Shown here in pieces: positions 9,517-20,566 of a stretch of 64,000 nt of DNA. A model generated the notes under the pieces. It was not told the DNA's origin. It made no database searches and saw only the letters and a list, made by a program, of their open reading frames with translations. Source of the stretch: Xanthomonas sp. DAR 35659 (GTDB taxonomy: Bacteria; Pseudomonadota; Gammaproteobacteria; Xanthomonadales; Xanthomonadaceae); contig NZ_CP162488.1 in assembly GCF_041242975.1 (NCBI RefSeq), positions 4,206,001-4,270,000 of the forward strand. The letters are read 5' to 3'. Both the position numbers and the translations under genes were made by a program. Each line of letters starts with the position of its first letter. Position 1 is the stretch's first letter.

Positions 9517-9999
9517 ATGGCCGCCGACAAGGCGTACAACCCGGATCCGCACGCGCATCCGGGCCTGCACCTGATCGCACTGCTGGAGGCCGGCAAGGGC
9601 CTGCTCGCGGTGTTGGCGGCCACGGGGCTGGAACTGATGGGTCCGGCCCCGCTGCGCGCGGGCGTGGACAAGCTGATCGTGCGTTTCAGCCTGGACCCGG
9701 ACCATGGTGCCCTGCCCTCGCTGCTGACCATGATCAACCCCGGCGCGGTGCACCTGGCCGCCGCCGGCATGCTCGCCTATGGCGTGCTGCACATCGTCGA
9801 AGCCTGGGGCCTGTGGCGCGCCAAGGCCTGGGCCTCGATGCTGGGCTGCGTCTCCGCCGCGATCTATCTGCCGTTCGACGTCTACGCGATCGTGCGCCAC
9901 CCCGGCTGGGCCGCATGGGCGGTCCTGGCGATCAACCTCGCCGTGGTCGGCATCCTGGCCCGCGACCTGATCCGGCGCCGGCGCCGCCCCGCGCGCTGA
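9517..9999 (+). CDS. DUF2127-like integral membrane protein
   Basis: A 160-residue protein with about four hydrophobic segments (roughly residues 18-40, 67-85, 92-115 and 125-150) and an Arg-rich cytoplasmic tail (RRRRRPAR). The pattern LHLIALLEAGKGLLAVLAA at the start, with a central GVLHIVEAWGLWRAKAWA, resembles the DUF2127 family of small membrane proteins of unknown function. It lies 16 bases after typA on the same strand. No catalytic residues are evident. Confidence 0.75.
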   Translation: MAADKAYNPDPHAHPGLHLIALLEAGKGLLAVLAATGLELMGPAPLRAGVDKLIVRFSLDPDHGALPSLLTMINPGAVHLAAAGMLAYGVLHIVEAWGLWRAKAWASMLGCVSAAIYLPFDVYAIVRHPGWAAWAVLAINLAVVGILARDLIRRRRRPAR

Positions 10000-10036
10000 G
10001 CGCCGCCGGCCCGCATCCAGTCCGCCCCCTGTCTCC

Positions 10037-10151
10037 CTGTAGGAGCGGCTTCAGCCGCGACCTGAACCGTCCGGCGGCATCAAACTGCCCGGACGCTGTG
10101 TTGCGGCGGCGGTTCCGGCTGCATGGTGTCGCGGCTGAAGCCGCGCCTACA
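10037..10151. repeat. Inverted pair of REP-like palindromes
   Basis: Two copies of a 24-bp element, TGTAGG followed by a GCGGCTTCAGCCGC hairpin core, face each other at about 10039-10061 and 10128-10151. They differ at one position after alignment and are separated by about 65 bases. Each copy is itself a small palindrome. This is the type of short extragenic repeat common in xanthomonads. It lies between the converging ends of the DUF2127-like gene and the MscS gene, where it may act as a bidirectional transcript end. Confidence 0.75.
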
Positions 10152-10235
10152 ACTGCGGCAGATGCGGCGCCCGATGCGTTCGCGGACCACATCGGCGTAC
10201 GCCGGGCGCTGGCCCACGGACACCACCCGACAGCC

Positions 10236-11411
10236 CTACTCCGGCTCCGGCCTTAGCGCCGACGACTCCTGCGCCACTTCCGCCGCCGGCGTGCCGTCCT
10301 CGGCGCCAGGCGAACGCATTGCCGCCGAATCCATGGCCGCGGCCGGCGCCGGACGCGCTGGCCGCTCCGCTTCCGACACGATCTCCGCCCGCGTCCGCGG
10401 CAAGGCGTACGGATGCTCGCGGGTCAGGAAGTCGATCATGCGCTCGCGCACGATGCAGCGCAGGTCGAAGGCATCGCCGGAGTTGCGCGCGCTGACCAGC
10501 AAGCGCACCTGGATCGTGCGCTCGCTGGTCTCGGTCACCTGGGTCACGCAGACCTGGCCATCCCACAGCGGCTCGCTCTTGCAGATCCGTTCCAGCTCGG
10601 CGCGCACCTGCGCGATCGGCGTGCGGTAGTCCAGCCACAGGAACGCGGTGCCGAGCAGGTCGGCGCTGCTGCGCGTCCAGTTCTGGAACGGGTTCTCGAT
10701 GAACCAGGTCAGCGGCACCACCATCCGCCGCTTGTCCCAGATGCGGACCACCACGTAGGAACTGCCGATCTCCTCGATGCGGCCCCACTCGCCCTCGACG
10801 ATGACCACGTCGTCGAGCCGGATCGGCTGGGTCAAGGCGATCTGCAGGCCGGCGATCAGATTGCCGAACACCGGCTTGGCGGCGATACCGGCGACCAGGC
10901 CGATGATGCCGGCCGAGGCCAGCAGCGTGGTGCCGATCTGCCGCACCGCCGGGAAGGTCAGCAACACCACAGAGGTGCCGAGCAGCACGATCGTGCCCAT
11001 GACCACGCGCGCCAGCACCCGGGTCTGGGTCTGCACGCGGCGCGCGGTCAGGTTGTCGGCCACCTCGATCGGATAGCTGCGCAGGATCGCCCGTTCCAGC
11101 GCGGCGACGCCGCGGACCAGCAGCCAGGTCACGCAACCGATCATGCCGATGTGCAGCAGGTGCTGCAGGTCGGTCAACGCGCGCTCTTGCAGCGGCGTGG
11201 ATTCCAGCGCGAAGCTGAGCAGCAGCATCGGCAGCAGGAAGGCCATCGGCACGCTGACCACGCCGATGATCCGCGCACGCCGGTAGTCGCGCCCGCGCAT
11301 GCGCTGCGCGATGCGCAACAGCAACCACCAGGCGAGGAAGCCGAGTACGACCGCGGCGCCGATCGGCAGGGTGTAGTCGCGCCACGGGATCCAATCCAGA
11401 TCCAGATTCAA
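10236..11411 (-). CDS. Small-conductance mechanosensitive channel (MscS family)
   Basis: A 391-residue membrane protein with about four to five N-terminal transmembrane segments (for example LPIGAAVVLGFLAWWLLL and VPMAFLLPMLLLSFAL), then the MscS pore helix and beta domain. AGIIGLVAGIAAKPVFGNLIAGLQIALTQ and DDVVIVEGEWGRIEEIGSSYV are hallmark segments. It releases solutes on hypo-osmotic shock. The best start is TTG at 11411, with AAGGAG six bases before it; the in-frame region up to 11540 has no ATG-led homology. The C-terminal 60 residues are an acidic, Ala/Pro-rich tail likely to be disordered. Confidence 0.88.
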   Translation of the reverse strand: MNLDLDWIPWRDYTLPIGAAVVLGFLAWWLLLRIAQRMRGRDYRRARIIGVVSVPMAFLLPMLLLSFALESTPLQERALTDLQHLLHIGMIGCVTWLLVRGVAALERAILRSYPIEVADNLTARRVQTQTRVLARVVMGTIVLLGTSVVLLTFPAVRQIGTTLLASAGIIGLVAGIAAKPVFGNLIAGLQIALTQPIRLDDVVIVEGEWGRIEEIGSSYVVVRIWDKRRMVVPLTWFIENPFQNWTRSSADLLGTAFLWLDYRTPIAQVRAELERICKSEPLWDGQVCVTQVTETSERTIQVRLLVSARNSGDAFDLRCIVRERMIDFLTREHPYALPRTRAEIVSEAERPARPAPAAAMDSAAMRSPGAEDGTPAAEVAQESSALRPEPE

Positions 11412-11700
11412 GATGCGCTCCTTGATGGGGGGAGGAGACGCGCCATTGTGGCAAAGCGAACATAAGCGCCGTGTCGAGCGCTGCGCGCGCCAAGATAGCG
11501 GGATGCGGGTACCGCCAGGTCGACGCAGGCATGCGTGCAAGACACGGCACCGGGAGCCGGGCGCATGAGCGCATCAGCGCACGACACCCAGGACGGCACG
11601 AAGTGCACTCCCGCATCCGGACGCAGTGCCGGCATGACGGGTGCAGGAGTAGCTGCTCAGGAACTACGCCGCCGGCGTCGCGTTCCGGCGGGGCAAGTGT

Positions 11701-13098
<1,398 letters not shown>

Positions 13099-13270
13099 GA
13101 AAGGACTCCTAGGCAGTCTGCGATGTTCGCAGAGCCTGAGCGCGACGCAAAGCGTTAACGCGTCGCGCACGCCGCCCATCGGGGCGTCGGTCGCGCAGAC
13201 ATGAACGGCAAGCAACCTCGCCCCGCCGGCCATGACTTCCGACCTACGTCAGCGCCTCTGTGGAAGCAGA

Positions 13271-13287
13271 TTGTTACTTAGTAACAA
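13271..13287. promoter_or_regulatory. 17-bp perfect palindrome, candidate operator of the TonB-dependent receptor
   Basis: TTGTTAC-TTA-GTAACAA is a perfect 7-3-7 dyad ending 27 bases before the receptor start codon. It is A/T-rich in a GC-rich region, as expected for a repressor-binding site. The bound regulator is not known. Zur or another metal-responsive repressor is a guess based only on the kind of gene controlled. Confidence 0.55.
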
Positions 13288-13314
13288 ATTCATCCCCCTC
13301 ACCGGTCCGTACCC

Positions 13315-15447
13315 ATGACGCCTCGTCCCCTCTCCACCGCCATCGCCCTGACCCTGCTGGCCGCCCCCGGTCTCGCGCTCGCCGACGCGGCGTCGGCCAC
13401 CGCCGGCCCCGAGCGCACCACCGACCTGGATGCCGTCACCGTCACCGCCAAGCTCGAAGCCGCGCGCAACGCGCTGTCGCCGGACATCGGCAGCAGCCAG
13501 TACGCGATCACAGCCGAGGACATCGACCGCCTGCCGCTGGGCGCCTCCACCCCGCTCAACCAGGTGCTGCTGCAGGCGCCGGGCGTGGTCCAGGACTCCT
13601 ACGGCGGCATCCACGTGCGCGGCGACCACGCCAACCTGCAGTACCGCATCAACGGCGTGCTGATCCCCGAATCCATCTCCGGCTTCGGCCAGAGCCTGGA
13701 CCCGCGCACGATCAAGAGCATCAAGCTGCTCGATGGCGCGCTGCCGGCGCAGTTCGGCGACCGCACCGCGGCGGTGGTGGACATCACCACCAAGAGCGGC
13801 GTGGAACTGGGCAACGGCGGCAGCGTCGGCCTCACCGGCGGCTCCTACGGCACGCTCAACCCGAACGCCTCCTGGTGGGGCAGCAGCGGCCGCTGGAGCT
13901 GGTTCGTCAGCGGCGACTACGAACAGAACAAGAACGGCATGGAGAATCCGGTCGACAGCCGCACGCCCGAGCACGACAAGACGCACCAGGGCAAGGGCTT
14001 CGCCGATCTCAGCTATCTGCTCGACGAGAACACCCGGCTCAGCCTGCTGGTCGGCTACGCCAACAACCGCTTCCAGATCCCGAACAATCCAGGGCAGGCG
14101 CCCAAGTACGACTACCTGGGCACCACCGACTTCGACTCGTCCCAGCTCGACGAGAACCAGCGCGAGAACACCCGCTTCGGCACCCTGGTGCTGCAGGGCT
14201 CGCTCGGCTCCACCAGCTACCAGCTGTCGGCCGGACAGCGCTACAGCAGCGTCGCGTTCTCGCCCGACGTCGCCGGCGACCTGATCTTCAACGGCGTCGC
14301 CTCGCAGGTGGATCGCAGCAACCGCGCCAACACCGTGCAGGCCGACTTCTCGACCCCGCTCGGCGACGCGCACACCCTGCGCTACGGCCTGTACGGCAAC
14401 TTCGAACACGCCGTCGCCAGCAACGATTCCTACGTGTTCCCCGCCGATGGCAACGGCAACCAGACCAGCAACGTGCCGCTGCTCATCCCCGACGGCAGCC
14501 GCTTCCACGCCAGCACCTATGCGCTGTATCTGCAGGACGAGTGGAAGATCGGCGACGACTGGACCGTGAACTACGGCGTGCGCGGCGACCGCTACAAGGC
14601 CTTCGGCAGCACCGAAGGCCAGCTCAGCCCGCGCCTGGGCGTGGTCTGGCAGGCCAGCGCCGACACCACCGTGCATGCCGGCTACGCGCGTTACTTCACT
14701 CCGCCGGCCAGCGAACTGATCTCCACCAGCGACATCGCCCTCTACGACGGCACCACCAACCAGCAGTCCACCGCCGGCGGCGCGACCACCCCGCTGAGCG
14801 AGCGCAGCGACTACTACGACATGGGCATCTCGCAAGTGGTCAACGACCACCTGACCCTGGGCCTGGACACCTACTACCGCAAGGCCGACCGCCTGCAGGA
14901 CGAAGGCCAATTCGGCGCCGCCTACGTCTATTCCACCTTCAACTACCGCTACGGCCGCATCCGCGGCGCGGAATTCAGCGCCGACTACGACAACGGCCCG
15001 GTGACCGCTTACTTCAACGCGGCCTACAGCAAGGCGATGGGCAAGCGGGTCATGACCAGCCTGTACAACTTCGACCCCGACGCGCTGGCCTACGTCGACA
15101 ACAACTGGATCCACCTGGACCACGACCAGAAGTTCACCTCCTCCGGCGGCATCAACTATGCGATCGGCGACGCCAGCCGGATCGGTGCCAACTACCTGTT
15201 CGGCAGCGGCCTGCGCACCGACACCGACACGGTTCCCAATGGGGGCGAGTTGCCGTCGCACTTCCAGCTCAACCTCAGCGCCGGCCACGACTTCGCGCTC
15301 AGCGCGCATCCGCTGCACGCGCAGTTGGCGGTGATGAACGTGCTCGATCGCAGCTATCAGTTGCGCGATGGCGGCGGCATCGGCGTGTTCGCGCCGCAGT
15401 GGGCGCCGCGGCGCGGCGTGTACCTGAGCCTGCAGCAGGACTTCTGA
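13315..15447 (+). CDS. TonB-dependent outer-membrane receptor
   Basis: A 710-residue receptor with a signal peptide (about residues 1-23, cut after LALADA), a TonB-box-like LDAVTVTA (about 38-45) and a plug domain. The plug runs through DIDRLPLG, LLQAPGVVQDSYGGIHVRGDHANLQ and FGDRTAAVVDITTKSG to about residue 165. A 22-strand-type beta barrel follows, ending in the aromatic terminal residue F (LSLQQDF). It would import a chelate or other ligand across the outer membrane using TonB energy. The substrate cannot be read from the sequence. An upstream palindrome suggests repressor control, and no transporter partner genes lie next to it. Confidence 0.9.
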   Translation: MTPRPLSTAIALTLLAAPGLALADAASATAGPERTTDLDAVTVTAKLEAARNALSPDIGSSQYAITAEDIDRLPLGASTPLNQVLLQAPGVVQDSYGGIHVRGDHANLQYRINGVLIPESISGFGQSLDPRTIKSIKLLDGALPAQFGDRTAAVVDITTKSGVELGNGGSVGLTGGSYGTLNPNASWWGSSGRWSWFVSGDYEQNKNGMENPVDSRTPEHDKTHQGKGFADLSYLLDENTRLSLLVGYANNRFQIPNNPGQAPKYDYLGTTDFDSSQLDENQRENTRFGTLVLQGSLGSTSYQLSAGQRYSSVAFSPDVAGDLIFNGVASQVDRSNRANTVQADFSTPLGDAHTLRYGLYGNFEHAVASNDSYVFPADGNGNQTSNVPLLIPDGSRFHASTYALYLQDEWKIGDDWTVNYGVRGDRYKAFGSTEGQLSPRLGVVWQASADTTVHAGYARYFTPPASELISTSDIALYDGTTNQQSTAGGATTPLSERSDYYDMGISQVVNDHLTLGLDTYYRKADRLQDEGQFGAAYVYSTFNYRYGRIRGAEFSADYDNGPVTAYFNAAYSKAMGKRVMTSLYNFDPDALAYVDNNWIHLDHDQKFTSSGGINYAIGDASRIGANYLFGSGLRTDTDTVPNGGELPSHFQLNLSAGHDFALSAHPLHAQLAVMNVLDRSYQLRDGGGIGVFAPQWAPRRGVYLSLQQDF

Positions 15448-15731
15448 TGAAGCCCCGGCGACGGCCTGCAGCGTAGCGTCGTGCGCCGCAGGCAGCGTGG
15501 CTTGGAAAGGGAAGCGACACGCCGCCGGGTCCGCCGCCGGCAGGTCGCCGTACGCTTAGGAAATGACGGAGCCTGCGGCTTGCCGCAGCCCGTCCATTTC
15601 CCCAACGAAGCCGCGTGCCGCGTCGTGGCCGCGGCCTCGCCCAGCGACGGCAGGCCGCCTGCGGCAGGCCCGATCGCGCCCCAACCGCCACGACGCGTCG
15701 CCACGCACTCCGTCCAGGCCAGGTCCTTCCC

Positions 15732-16622
15732 ATGCGCAACCATCTAGTCGCGGCCACGTTCGCAGCCGCCGCGCTCGCCCTCGCGGCGCCGGCGTTCGCA
15801 CAGCCGGCCCGCATTACCGACGTGCGAATGCCCGTCACCGTGCAAGGCGTCGACTACGACCTCGCCGCACGGATCTATCGTCCGGCCGGCGCCGGCCCGT
15901 TCCCGCTGATCGTCATCCACCACGGCACGCCCGCGGACAAGCGCAAGCTCGCCGATACCCGCCTCGGCTTCGCCCGTGCCGCGCGCTGGTTCGTTTCTCG
16001 CGGCGACATGGTGGTGCTGGCGCTGCGGCCCGGCTACGGCAGCTCCAGCGGCACCTACCTGGAAGGCGCCGGCAACTGCCGCGACGTCGATTTCGTCGTC
16101 GCCGGGCGCAAGATCGCGGCGGCCGAGACGGCGATCGTCGACGCCGCCGCACGCCTTCCCGACGTGGACCCGCGGCGCATCGTCGTGGTCGGCCAATCCG
16201 CCGGCGGCCTCGGCGCGGTGGCGCTGGCCGACGCGCCGCCGCCGGGCGTCCTCGGCGTCATCAGCTTCGCCGGCGGGCGCGGCAGCAATGGCAAGGAGGT
16301 CATCTGCGCCGGCGAGGACAGGCTGGTGGATGCGGAAAAGACGCTGGGCGCGGCCAATACGCTGCCGCAGCTGTGGCTGTACGCGAAGAACGATCATTTC
16401 TTCCGTCCCGAACTGGCGCACCGCATGTACGCGGCCTACCGCGCCGGCTCGACGCCGCCGGTCGCCTTCGTTGATCTGCCGCCATTCGGCGACGACGGCC
16501 ACAAGACCTTCGCGCAGGCCGATCCGGCGGTATGGGCCAGGCCGGTGGCAGCGTTCCTCGCCCAGGTCATGCCGCAGGCTGCGAGCGCGCAGGCGCCGCC
16601 ACAGGCCAGCGCTGCGCAGTGA
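15732..16622 (+). CDS. Exported alpha/beta hydrolase (dienelactone-hydrolase-like)
   Basis: A 296-residue protein with a signal peptide (about residues 1-23, ending APAFAQ) and an alpha/beta-hydrolase fold. The oxyanion region is VIHHGTP (about 61-67), the nucleophile Ser156 lies in VVGQSAGGLG, the acid is likely in LYAKNDHFF and the catalytic His in DDGHKTFA. The C-terminus is Ala/Gln-rich and probably disordered. The substrate is unknown; an ester or acyl hydrolase in the periplasm is a fair reading. The start at 15732 puts the signal peptide at the N-terminus. It follows the TonB receptor by 284 bases on the same strand, without proof of co-transcription. Confidence 0.85.
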   Translation: MRNHLVAATFAAAALALAAPAFAQPARITDVRMPVTVQGVDYDLAARIYRPAGAGPFPLIVIHHGTPADKRKLADTRLGFARAARWFVSRGDMVVLALRPGYGSSSGTYLEGAGNCRDVDFVVAGRKIAAAETAIVDAAARLPDVDPRRIVVVGQSAGGLGAVALADAPPPGVLGVISFAGGRGSNGKEVICAGEDRLVDAEKTLGAANTLPQLWLYAKNDHFFRPELAHRMYAAYRAGSTPPVAFVDLPPFGDDGHKTFAQADPAVWARPVAAFLAQVMPQAASAQAPPQASAAQ

Positions 16623-16805
16623 GGCAGACAGGCGGGATGCGGGACCGCCAGCGGATGCGGACAGCCAGACGCTGGACCGATCGGATGGGCAACGTCCGTG
16701 TGCGGCGGCGCACTCGCGCGCCGCCCGTCACGAGCGCGCCGGCGCCCAGCGCCCCTGTCGCCGGGCGCGATCAGGCCCGGCGATCGGCGCGCAGACGGCA
16801 GACGG

Positions 16806-17318
16806 TCAGATCAGCGTGCGCCGCCGGCTCTTGAAGCCCGCATACAGCGCGAACAGCGCCAGCAGCACGAAGCAGATCAGGCACCACATCGGCATCGACA
16901 GGCCGAGGAAACGCCAATCGATGTTGCCGCAGTCGCCGGTCCCGGTCAGTACCCGGCGCAGCACCTCGAACGGCCCCAGCGTCTCGCGCAGGAAGCTCAG
17001 CGGCGGGCCGCACGAGGCCATCGGATCGGGGAACAGTTGCACGGACACGTGCTTGGTGGAGATGCCGGCGCCCACCGCCGCGGCCAGGAACGCCAGGACG
17101 CCATAGAGCTTGCGCCCGCCGGCGCTGCGCGGCCCGTGCAAGGCGCCGAGCAGGAACAGCACGCCCAGCGCGGCGAACGCGATGCGCTGGAAGATGCACA
17201 GCGGGCACGGCTCGATGCCCAGTTGCAGTTGCACGAAGATCGCATAACCCAGCAAGCCGGCGCAGATCAGAAAGCCGAGCAGGAACTGCGCGCGGAAACT
17301 CCAGCGTAACGGATTCAT
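16806..17318 (-). CDS. dsbB: Disulfide bond formation protein DsbB
   Basis: A 170-residue inner-membrane quinone reductase that reoxidises DsbA. Four transmembrane segments are apparent. The first periplasmic loop carries CPLC (Cys38 and Cys41) and the second carries Cys103 (MASCGP) and Cys130 (GDCGNI). This matches the C41/C44/C104/C130 arrangement of E. coli DsbB. The conserved FQRIAF after CPLC and the WCLICF last helix are present. The ATG at 17318 gives the standard N-terminus MNPLRWSFRAQF; the frame continues open to 17597 without homology. Confidence 0.95.
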   Translation of the reverse strand: MNPLRWSFRAQFLLGFLICAGLLGYAIFVQLQLGIEPCPLCIFQRIAFAALGVLFLLGALHGPRSAGGRKLYGVLAFLAAAVGAGISTKHVSVQLFPDPMASCGPPLSFLRETLGPFEVLRRVLTGTGDCGNIDWRFLGLSMPMWCLICFVLLALFALYAGFKSRRRTLI

Positions 17319-17484
17319 CGGACTCGAACTCGCATCGACGATCCGCGCATTATCCGCGATCGTGCGCTCCATCACCATGCGCAGCGGCGATCCCGGCCGA
17401 CATCCACGCCGGCGGCACCGGCAGCACCGCCGCCGCGCACCACCAATCCCGACTCCCGACGGCCCAATCCCGGCCCCAAACAGC

Positions 17485-17507
17485 AAAAAGCCCGGACATG
17501 CCGGGCT
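17485..17507 (-). terminator. Intrinsic terminator of the alpha operon
   Basis: On the minus strand AGCCCGG-loop-CCGGGCT (17489-17507) is followed by TTTTT (17489-17485). It lies 26 bases past the rplQ stop and ends the whole ribosomal-protein block. Confidence 0.85.
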
Positions 17508-17532
17508 CTTTGGAACTGCAGGTGCGGACCGA

Positions 17533-17916
17533 TTACTCGGCCACTTCCTCGGCCACGGCCGGGCGGTCCACCAGCTCGACGTACGCCATCGGCGCATTGT
17601 CGCCGGCGCGGAAGCCGCACTTGAGGATGCGCAGGTAACCGCCCGGACGCGCCTGGTAGCGCGGGCCCAGCGTGGTGAACAGGGTGCCGACGGCTTCCTT
17701 GTCGCGCAGGCGCGCGAAGGCGAGACGGCGGTTGGCGACGTTGTCGACCTTGGCCAGGGTGATCAGCGGCTCGGCGACGCGGCGCAGCTCCTTGGCCTTG
17801 GGCAGGGTGGTCTTGATCAGCTCGTGCTTGATCAGCGACGCCGCCATGTTCTTGAACATCGCTTCGCGGTGGGCGCTGGTGCGGCTGAACTTGCGGCCGG
17901 ATTTCTGGTGACGCAT
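17533..17916 (-). CDS. rplQ: 50S ribosomal protein L17
   Basis: A 127-residue L17 beginning [20 protein letters not shown], the family signature, with the usual core [26 protein letters not shown]. It is the last gene of the alpha operon, 198 bases after rpoA. The spacer holds a 10-bp-class hairpin at about 18027-18051. The C-terminal [12 protein letters not shown] tail is slightly longer than in E. coli. An intrinsic terminator follows. Confidence 0.97.
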   Translation of the reverse strand: MRHQKSGRKFSRTSAHREAMFKNMAASLIKHELIKTTLPKAKELRRVAEPLITLAKVDNVANRRLAFARLRDKEAVGTLFTTLGPRYQARPGGYLRILKCGFRAGDNAPMAYVELVDRPAVAEEVAE

Positions 17917-18114
17917 GGGTTGGGATTCCTATGGAAGAGTGTGACTGTTGGAGATCGCTGTCGCCGTCCTGGCGTTGAAAGTGGACTGCGGATGGTCCGT
18001 GCCGGCCGTCCCTGACCGGGCGACGCCGCGGGCTTCAACCCGTCGGCGTGGTGATACGTGTGCAGCGCACGACATTCGGCCGATGCCTTGCGGCACCGGC
18101 CGGATGCGCAAAAC

Positions 18115-19113
18115 TCAGCCGAGCATGCCGTGCTGGGCGACGCCGGCCGGCGGCCAGTTCTCCAGCTTCATGCCGAGCGACAGGCCACGCTGGGCCAGCA
18201 CTTCCTTGATCTCGGTGAGCGACTTCTTGCCCAGGTTCGGGGTCTTGAGCAGTTCCACTTCGGTCTTCTGGATCAGATCGCCGATGTAGTAGATGCTCTC
18301 GGCCTTCAGGCAGTTGGCCGAACGCACGGTCAGCTCCAGATCGTCGATCGGACGCAGCAGCACCGGATCCACGCCGTTGCTGGCCGGCTTGGCCGCGCCA
18401 CGGTCGCGATGGGTGAAGTCGCCGAACACCGACAGCTGGTCGCTGAGGATGTCGGCGGCGGTGCGCACGGCTTCCTCGGCATCGATCGTGCCGTTGGTTT
18501 CGATATCCAGGACCAGCTTGTCCAGATCGGTGCGCTGCTCGACGCGGGCCGACTCGACCGCATAGGCGACGCGGCGGACCGGCGAGAACGAGGCGTCCAG
18601 GACCAGACGGCCGATGGTGCGGGTCTCTTCGTCCGGACGGCGACGCGCGGCGGCCGGCTGGTAGCCGAAGCCGCGCTCGATCTTCAGACGCATGTTGATC
18701 GCCGTATCCTTGGTCAGGTGGCAGATGACATGGTCGTTGTTGAGGATCTCGACGTTGTGGTCGACCTTGATATCGGCAGCGGTCACGACGCCCGGACCCT
18801 GCTTGGACAGCGACAGCGTGGCGCTGTCGCCGGTGTGCATGCGGATGGCCACGTCCTTGAGGTTGAGCAGGACTTCCAGCACGTCTTCCTGCAGGCCTTC
18901 GACCGTGGTGTACTCGTGCAGCACGCCGTCGATCTCGACTTCGGTGATCGCGAAGCCGGGAATCGAGGACAGCAGCACGCGACGCAGGGCATTGCCCAGC
19001 GTATGCCCATAACCACGCTCCAAGGGCTCGATCACGACCTTGGCGCGGTTATCGGTAAGGCGTTCGATCTGCGGCCCACGGGGGCGCAGAACCTGGTTGG
19101 CGGTAACCGTCAT
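18115..19113 (-). CDS. rpoA: RNA polymerase subunit alpha
   Basis: A 332-residue alpha subunit. The N-terminal dimerisation domain contains [22 protein letters not shown] (about residues 30-51). The C-terminal domain that binds UP elements and activators runs through [20 protein letters not shown] and [22 protein letters not shown]. The ATG at 19113 starts the conserved [13 protein letters not shown]; the frame extends upstream antisense-free but without homology. The gene sits between rpsD and rplQ, as in the classic alpha operon. Confidence 0.98.
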   Translation of the reverse strand: MTVTANQVLRPRGPQIERLTDNRAKVVIEPLERGYGHTLGNALRRVLLSSIPGFAITEVEIDGVLHEYTTVEGLQEDVLEVLLNLKDVAIRMHTGDSATLSLSKQGPGVVTAADIKVDHNVEILNNDHVICHLTKDTAINMRLKIERGFGYQPAAARRRPDEETRTIGRLVLDASFSPVRRVAYAVESARVEQRTDLDKLVLDIETNGTIDAEEAVRTAADILSDQLSVFGDFTHRDRGAAKPASNGVDPVLLRPIDDLELTVRSANCLKAESIYYIGDLIQKTEVELLKTPNLGKKSLTEIKEVLAQRGLSLGMKLENWPPAGVAQHGMLG

Positions 19114-19163
19114 GTTGCGGGTTCTCCTGACGAGCCTCCGTTGCCGGAGGCTCTCCAATGTGA

Positions 19164-19793
19164 TTACTTCGAATACAACTCGACGATCAGCGCTTCGTTG
19201 ATGTCGGCAGGCAGGTCCGCACGATCCGGCACGGCCTTGAAGATGCCGCTGAACTTCTTCGAATCGACCTCGACCCACGACGGGTTCAGGTCGTGCGTTT
19301 CGGCGACGGTCAGCGCTTCCTGCACGCGAAGCTGCTTCTGCGCCTTTTCCGACAGGGCGATCGCGTCGCCGGCCTTGACCTGGTACGAGGCCAGGTTCAC
19401 CGACTTGCCGTTGACCAGCACGCCACGGTGCGACACCAGCTGGCGCGCGGCCGGACGGGTGACGGCGAAGCCCATGCGGTAGACGACGTTGTCCAGGCGG
19501 GTTTCCAGCAGCTGCAGCAGGTTCTCGCCGGTGTTGCCCTTCTTGGTCGAGGCCTTCTTGTAGTAGTTGCGGAACTGACGCTCCAGCAGACCGTAGATAC
19601 GCTTGACCTTCTGCTTTTCGCGCAGCTGGGTGGCGTAGTCGGACAGCTTGCCCTTGCGGGCGGTCGCGCCGTGCTGGCCGGGCTTCTGCTCCAGCTTGCA
19701 CTTGGAGTCCAGCGCACGCGCCGGGCTCTTGAGGGAAAGATCGGCGCCTTCACGGCGCGCGAGCTTACAGGTAGGACCGATATAACGAGCCAT
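19164..19793 (-). CDS. rpsD: 30S ribosomal protein S4
   Basis: A 209-residue S4, a primary 16S rRNA binder and, in enterobacteria, the translational repressor of the alpha operon. It begins [16 protein letters not shown] and includes the S4 RNA-binding domain ([31 protein letters not shown]). Length is normal. It lies 14 bases after rpsK. Whether it autoregulates through the long rpsM leader here is an inference. Confidence 0.98.
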   Translation of the reverse strand: MARYIGPTCKLARREGADLSLKSPARALDSKCKLEQKPGQHGATARKGKLSDYATQLREKQKVKRIYGLLERQFRNYYKKASTKKGNTGENLLQLLETRLDNVVYRMGFAVTRPAARQLVSHRGVLVNGKSVNLASYQVKAGDAIALSEKAQKQLRVQEALTVAETHDLNPSWVEVDSKKFSGIFKAVPDRADLPADINEALIVELYSK

Positions 19794-19807
19794 TTCTTAT
19801 CGCTCCT

Positions 19808-20200
19808 TTAGACGCGACGCTTCTTCGGCGGACGGCACCCGTTGTGCGGGATCGGCGTCACGTCGATGATGTTGGTGATCTTGTATCCGACGTTGTTCAA
19901 CGAACGGACGGCGGACTCGCGACCCGGACCCGGGCCCTTGATGCGCACTTCCAGCGACTTCACGCCGTAGTCGAGCGCAGCGCGCCCGGCCTTCTCGGCG
20001 GCCACCTGCGCCGCGAACGGCGTGGACTTGCGCGAACCGCGGAAACCGGCGCCACCGGAGGTCGCCCAGGACAACGCATTGCCCTGACGGTCGGTGATGG
20101 TCACGATGGTGTTGTTGAACGAAGCGTGGACGTGGGCGACACCGTCGGTGACGACGCGCTTGATCTTCTTCTTGGTCTTTGCTGCTGCGGGCTTAGCCAT
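19808..20200 (-). CDS. rpsK: 30S ribosomal protein S11
   Basis: A 130-residue S11. It carries the family core [39 protein letters not shown] and the C-terminal [16 protein letters not shown]. It forms part of the 30S platform near the mRNA exit. It lies nine bases after rpsM in the alpha operon. Confidence 0.98.
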   Translation of the reverse strand: MAKPAAAKTKKKIKRVVTDGVAHVHASFNNTIVTITDRQGNALSWATSGGAGFRGSRKSTPFAAQVAAEKAGRAALDYGVKSLEVRIKGPGPGRESAVRSLNNVGYKITNIIDVTPIPHNGCRPPKKRRV

Positions 20201-20209
20201 GTCGGTCCC

Positions 20210-20566
20210 TTACTTCCTGATCGCCTTGCGCGGGCCCTTGCGGGTGCGGGCGTTGGTACGGGTGCGCTGACCGCGCAGGGGCAGGCCACGACGATGACGC
20301 AGGCCGCGGTAGCAGCCCAGGTCCATCAGTCGCTTGATGGCGATGCCGATTTCGCGACGCAGGTCGCCTTCGACGATGTACTTGCCGACTTCGAGACGCA
20401 GGCGCTCGATTTCCGGCTCGGACAGGTCGCGGATCTTGGTGGTCGAGGTCACGCCTGCGGCTTCGCAGACCTTCTTCGAACGGGTACGGCCGATGCCGTA
20501 GATGCTTTGCAACCCGACCCAGACGTGCTTCTGGGCTGGCAGGTTGACGCCTGCAATACGCGCCAT
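20210..20566 (-). CDS. rpsM: 30S ribosomal protein S13
   Basis: A 118-residue S13 beginning [19 protein letters not shown], with the [22 protein letters not shown] tail that contacts tRNA and the 50S bridge. The ATG at 20566 is the family start; the frame runs open upstream to 20608. It is the first gene of the alpha operon, with no rpmJ between it and secY. Confidence 0.97.
   Translation of the reverse strand: MARIAGVNLPAQKHVWVGLQSIYGIGRTRSKKVCEAAGVTSTTKIRDLSEPEIERLRLEVGKYIVEGDLRREIGIAIKRLMDLGCYRGLRHRRGLPLRGQRTRTNARTRKGPRKAIRK

Noticed and set aside
6906..9770. A 954-residue minus-strand open frame spanning typA and ppiB
   Set aside because: It is antisense to typA and runs into the wrong frame of ppiB; no domain is visible.
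11412..11700. A small protein between the MscS gene and DAHP synthase
   Set aside because: The open frames are short, Arg/Ser-rich and without a ribosome site or family features.
15560..15600. CTGCGGC/GCCGCAG hairpin as a terminator of the TonB receptor gene
   Set aside because: It is more than 100 bases past the stop and has no T-tract; too weak to list.
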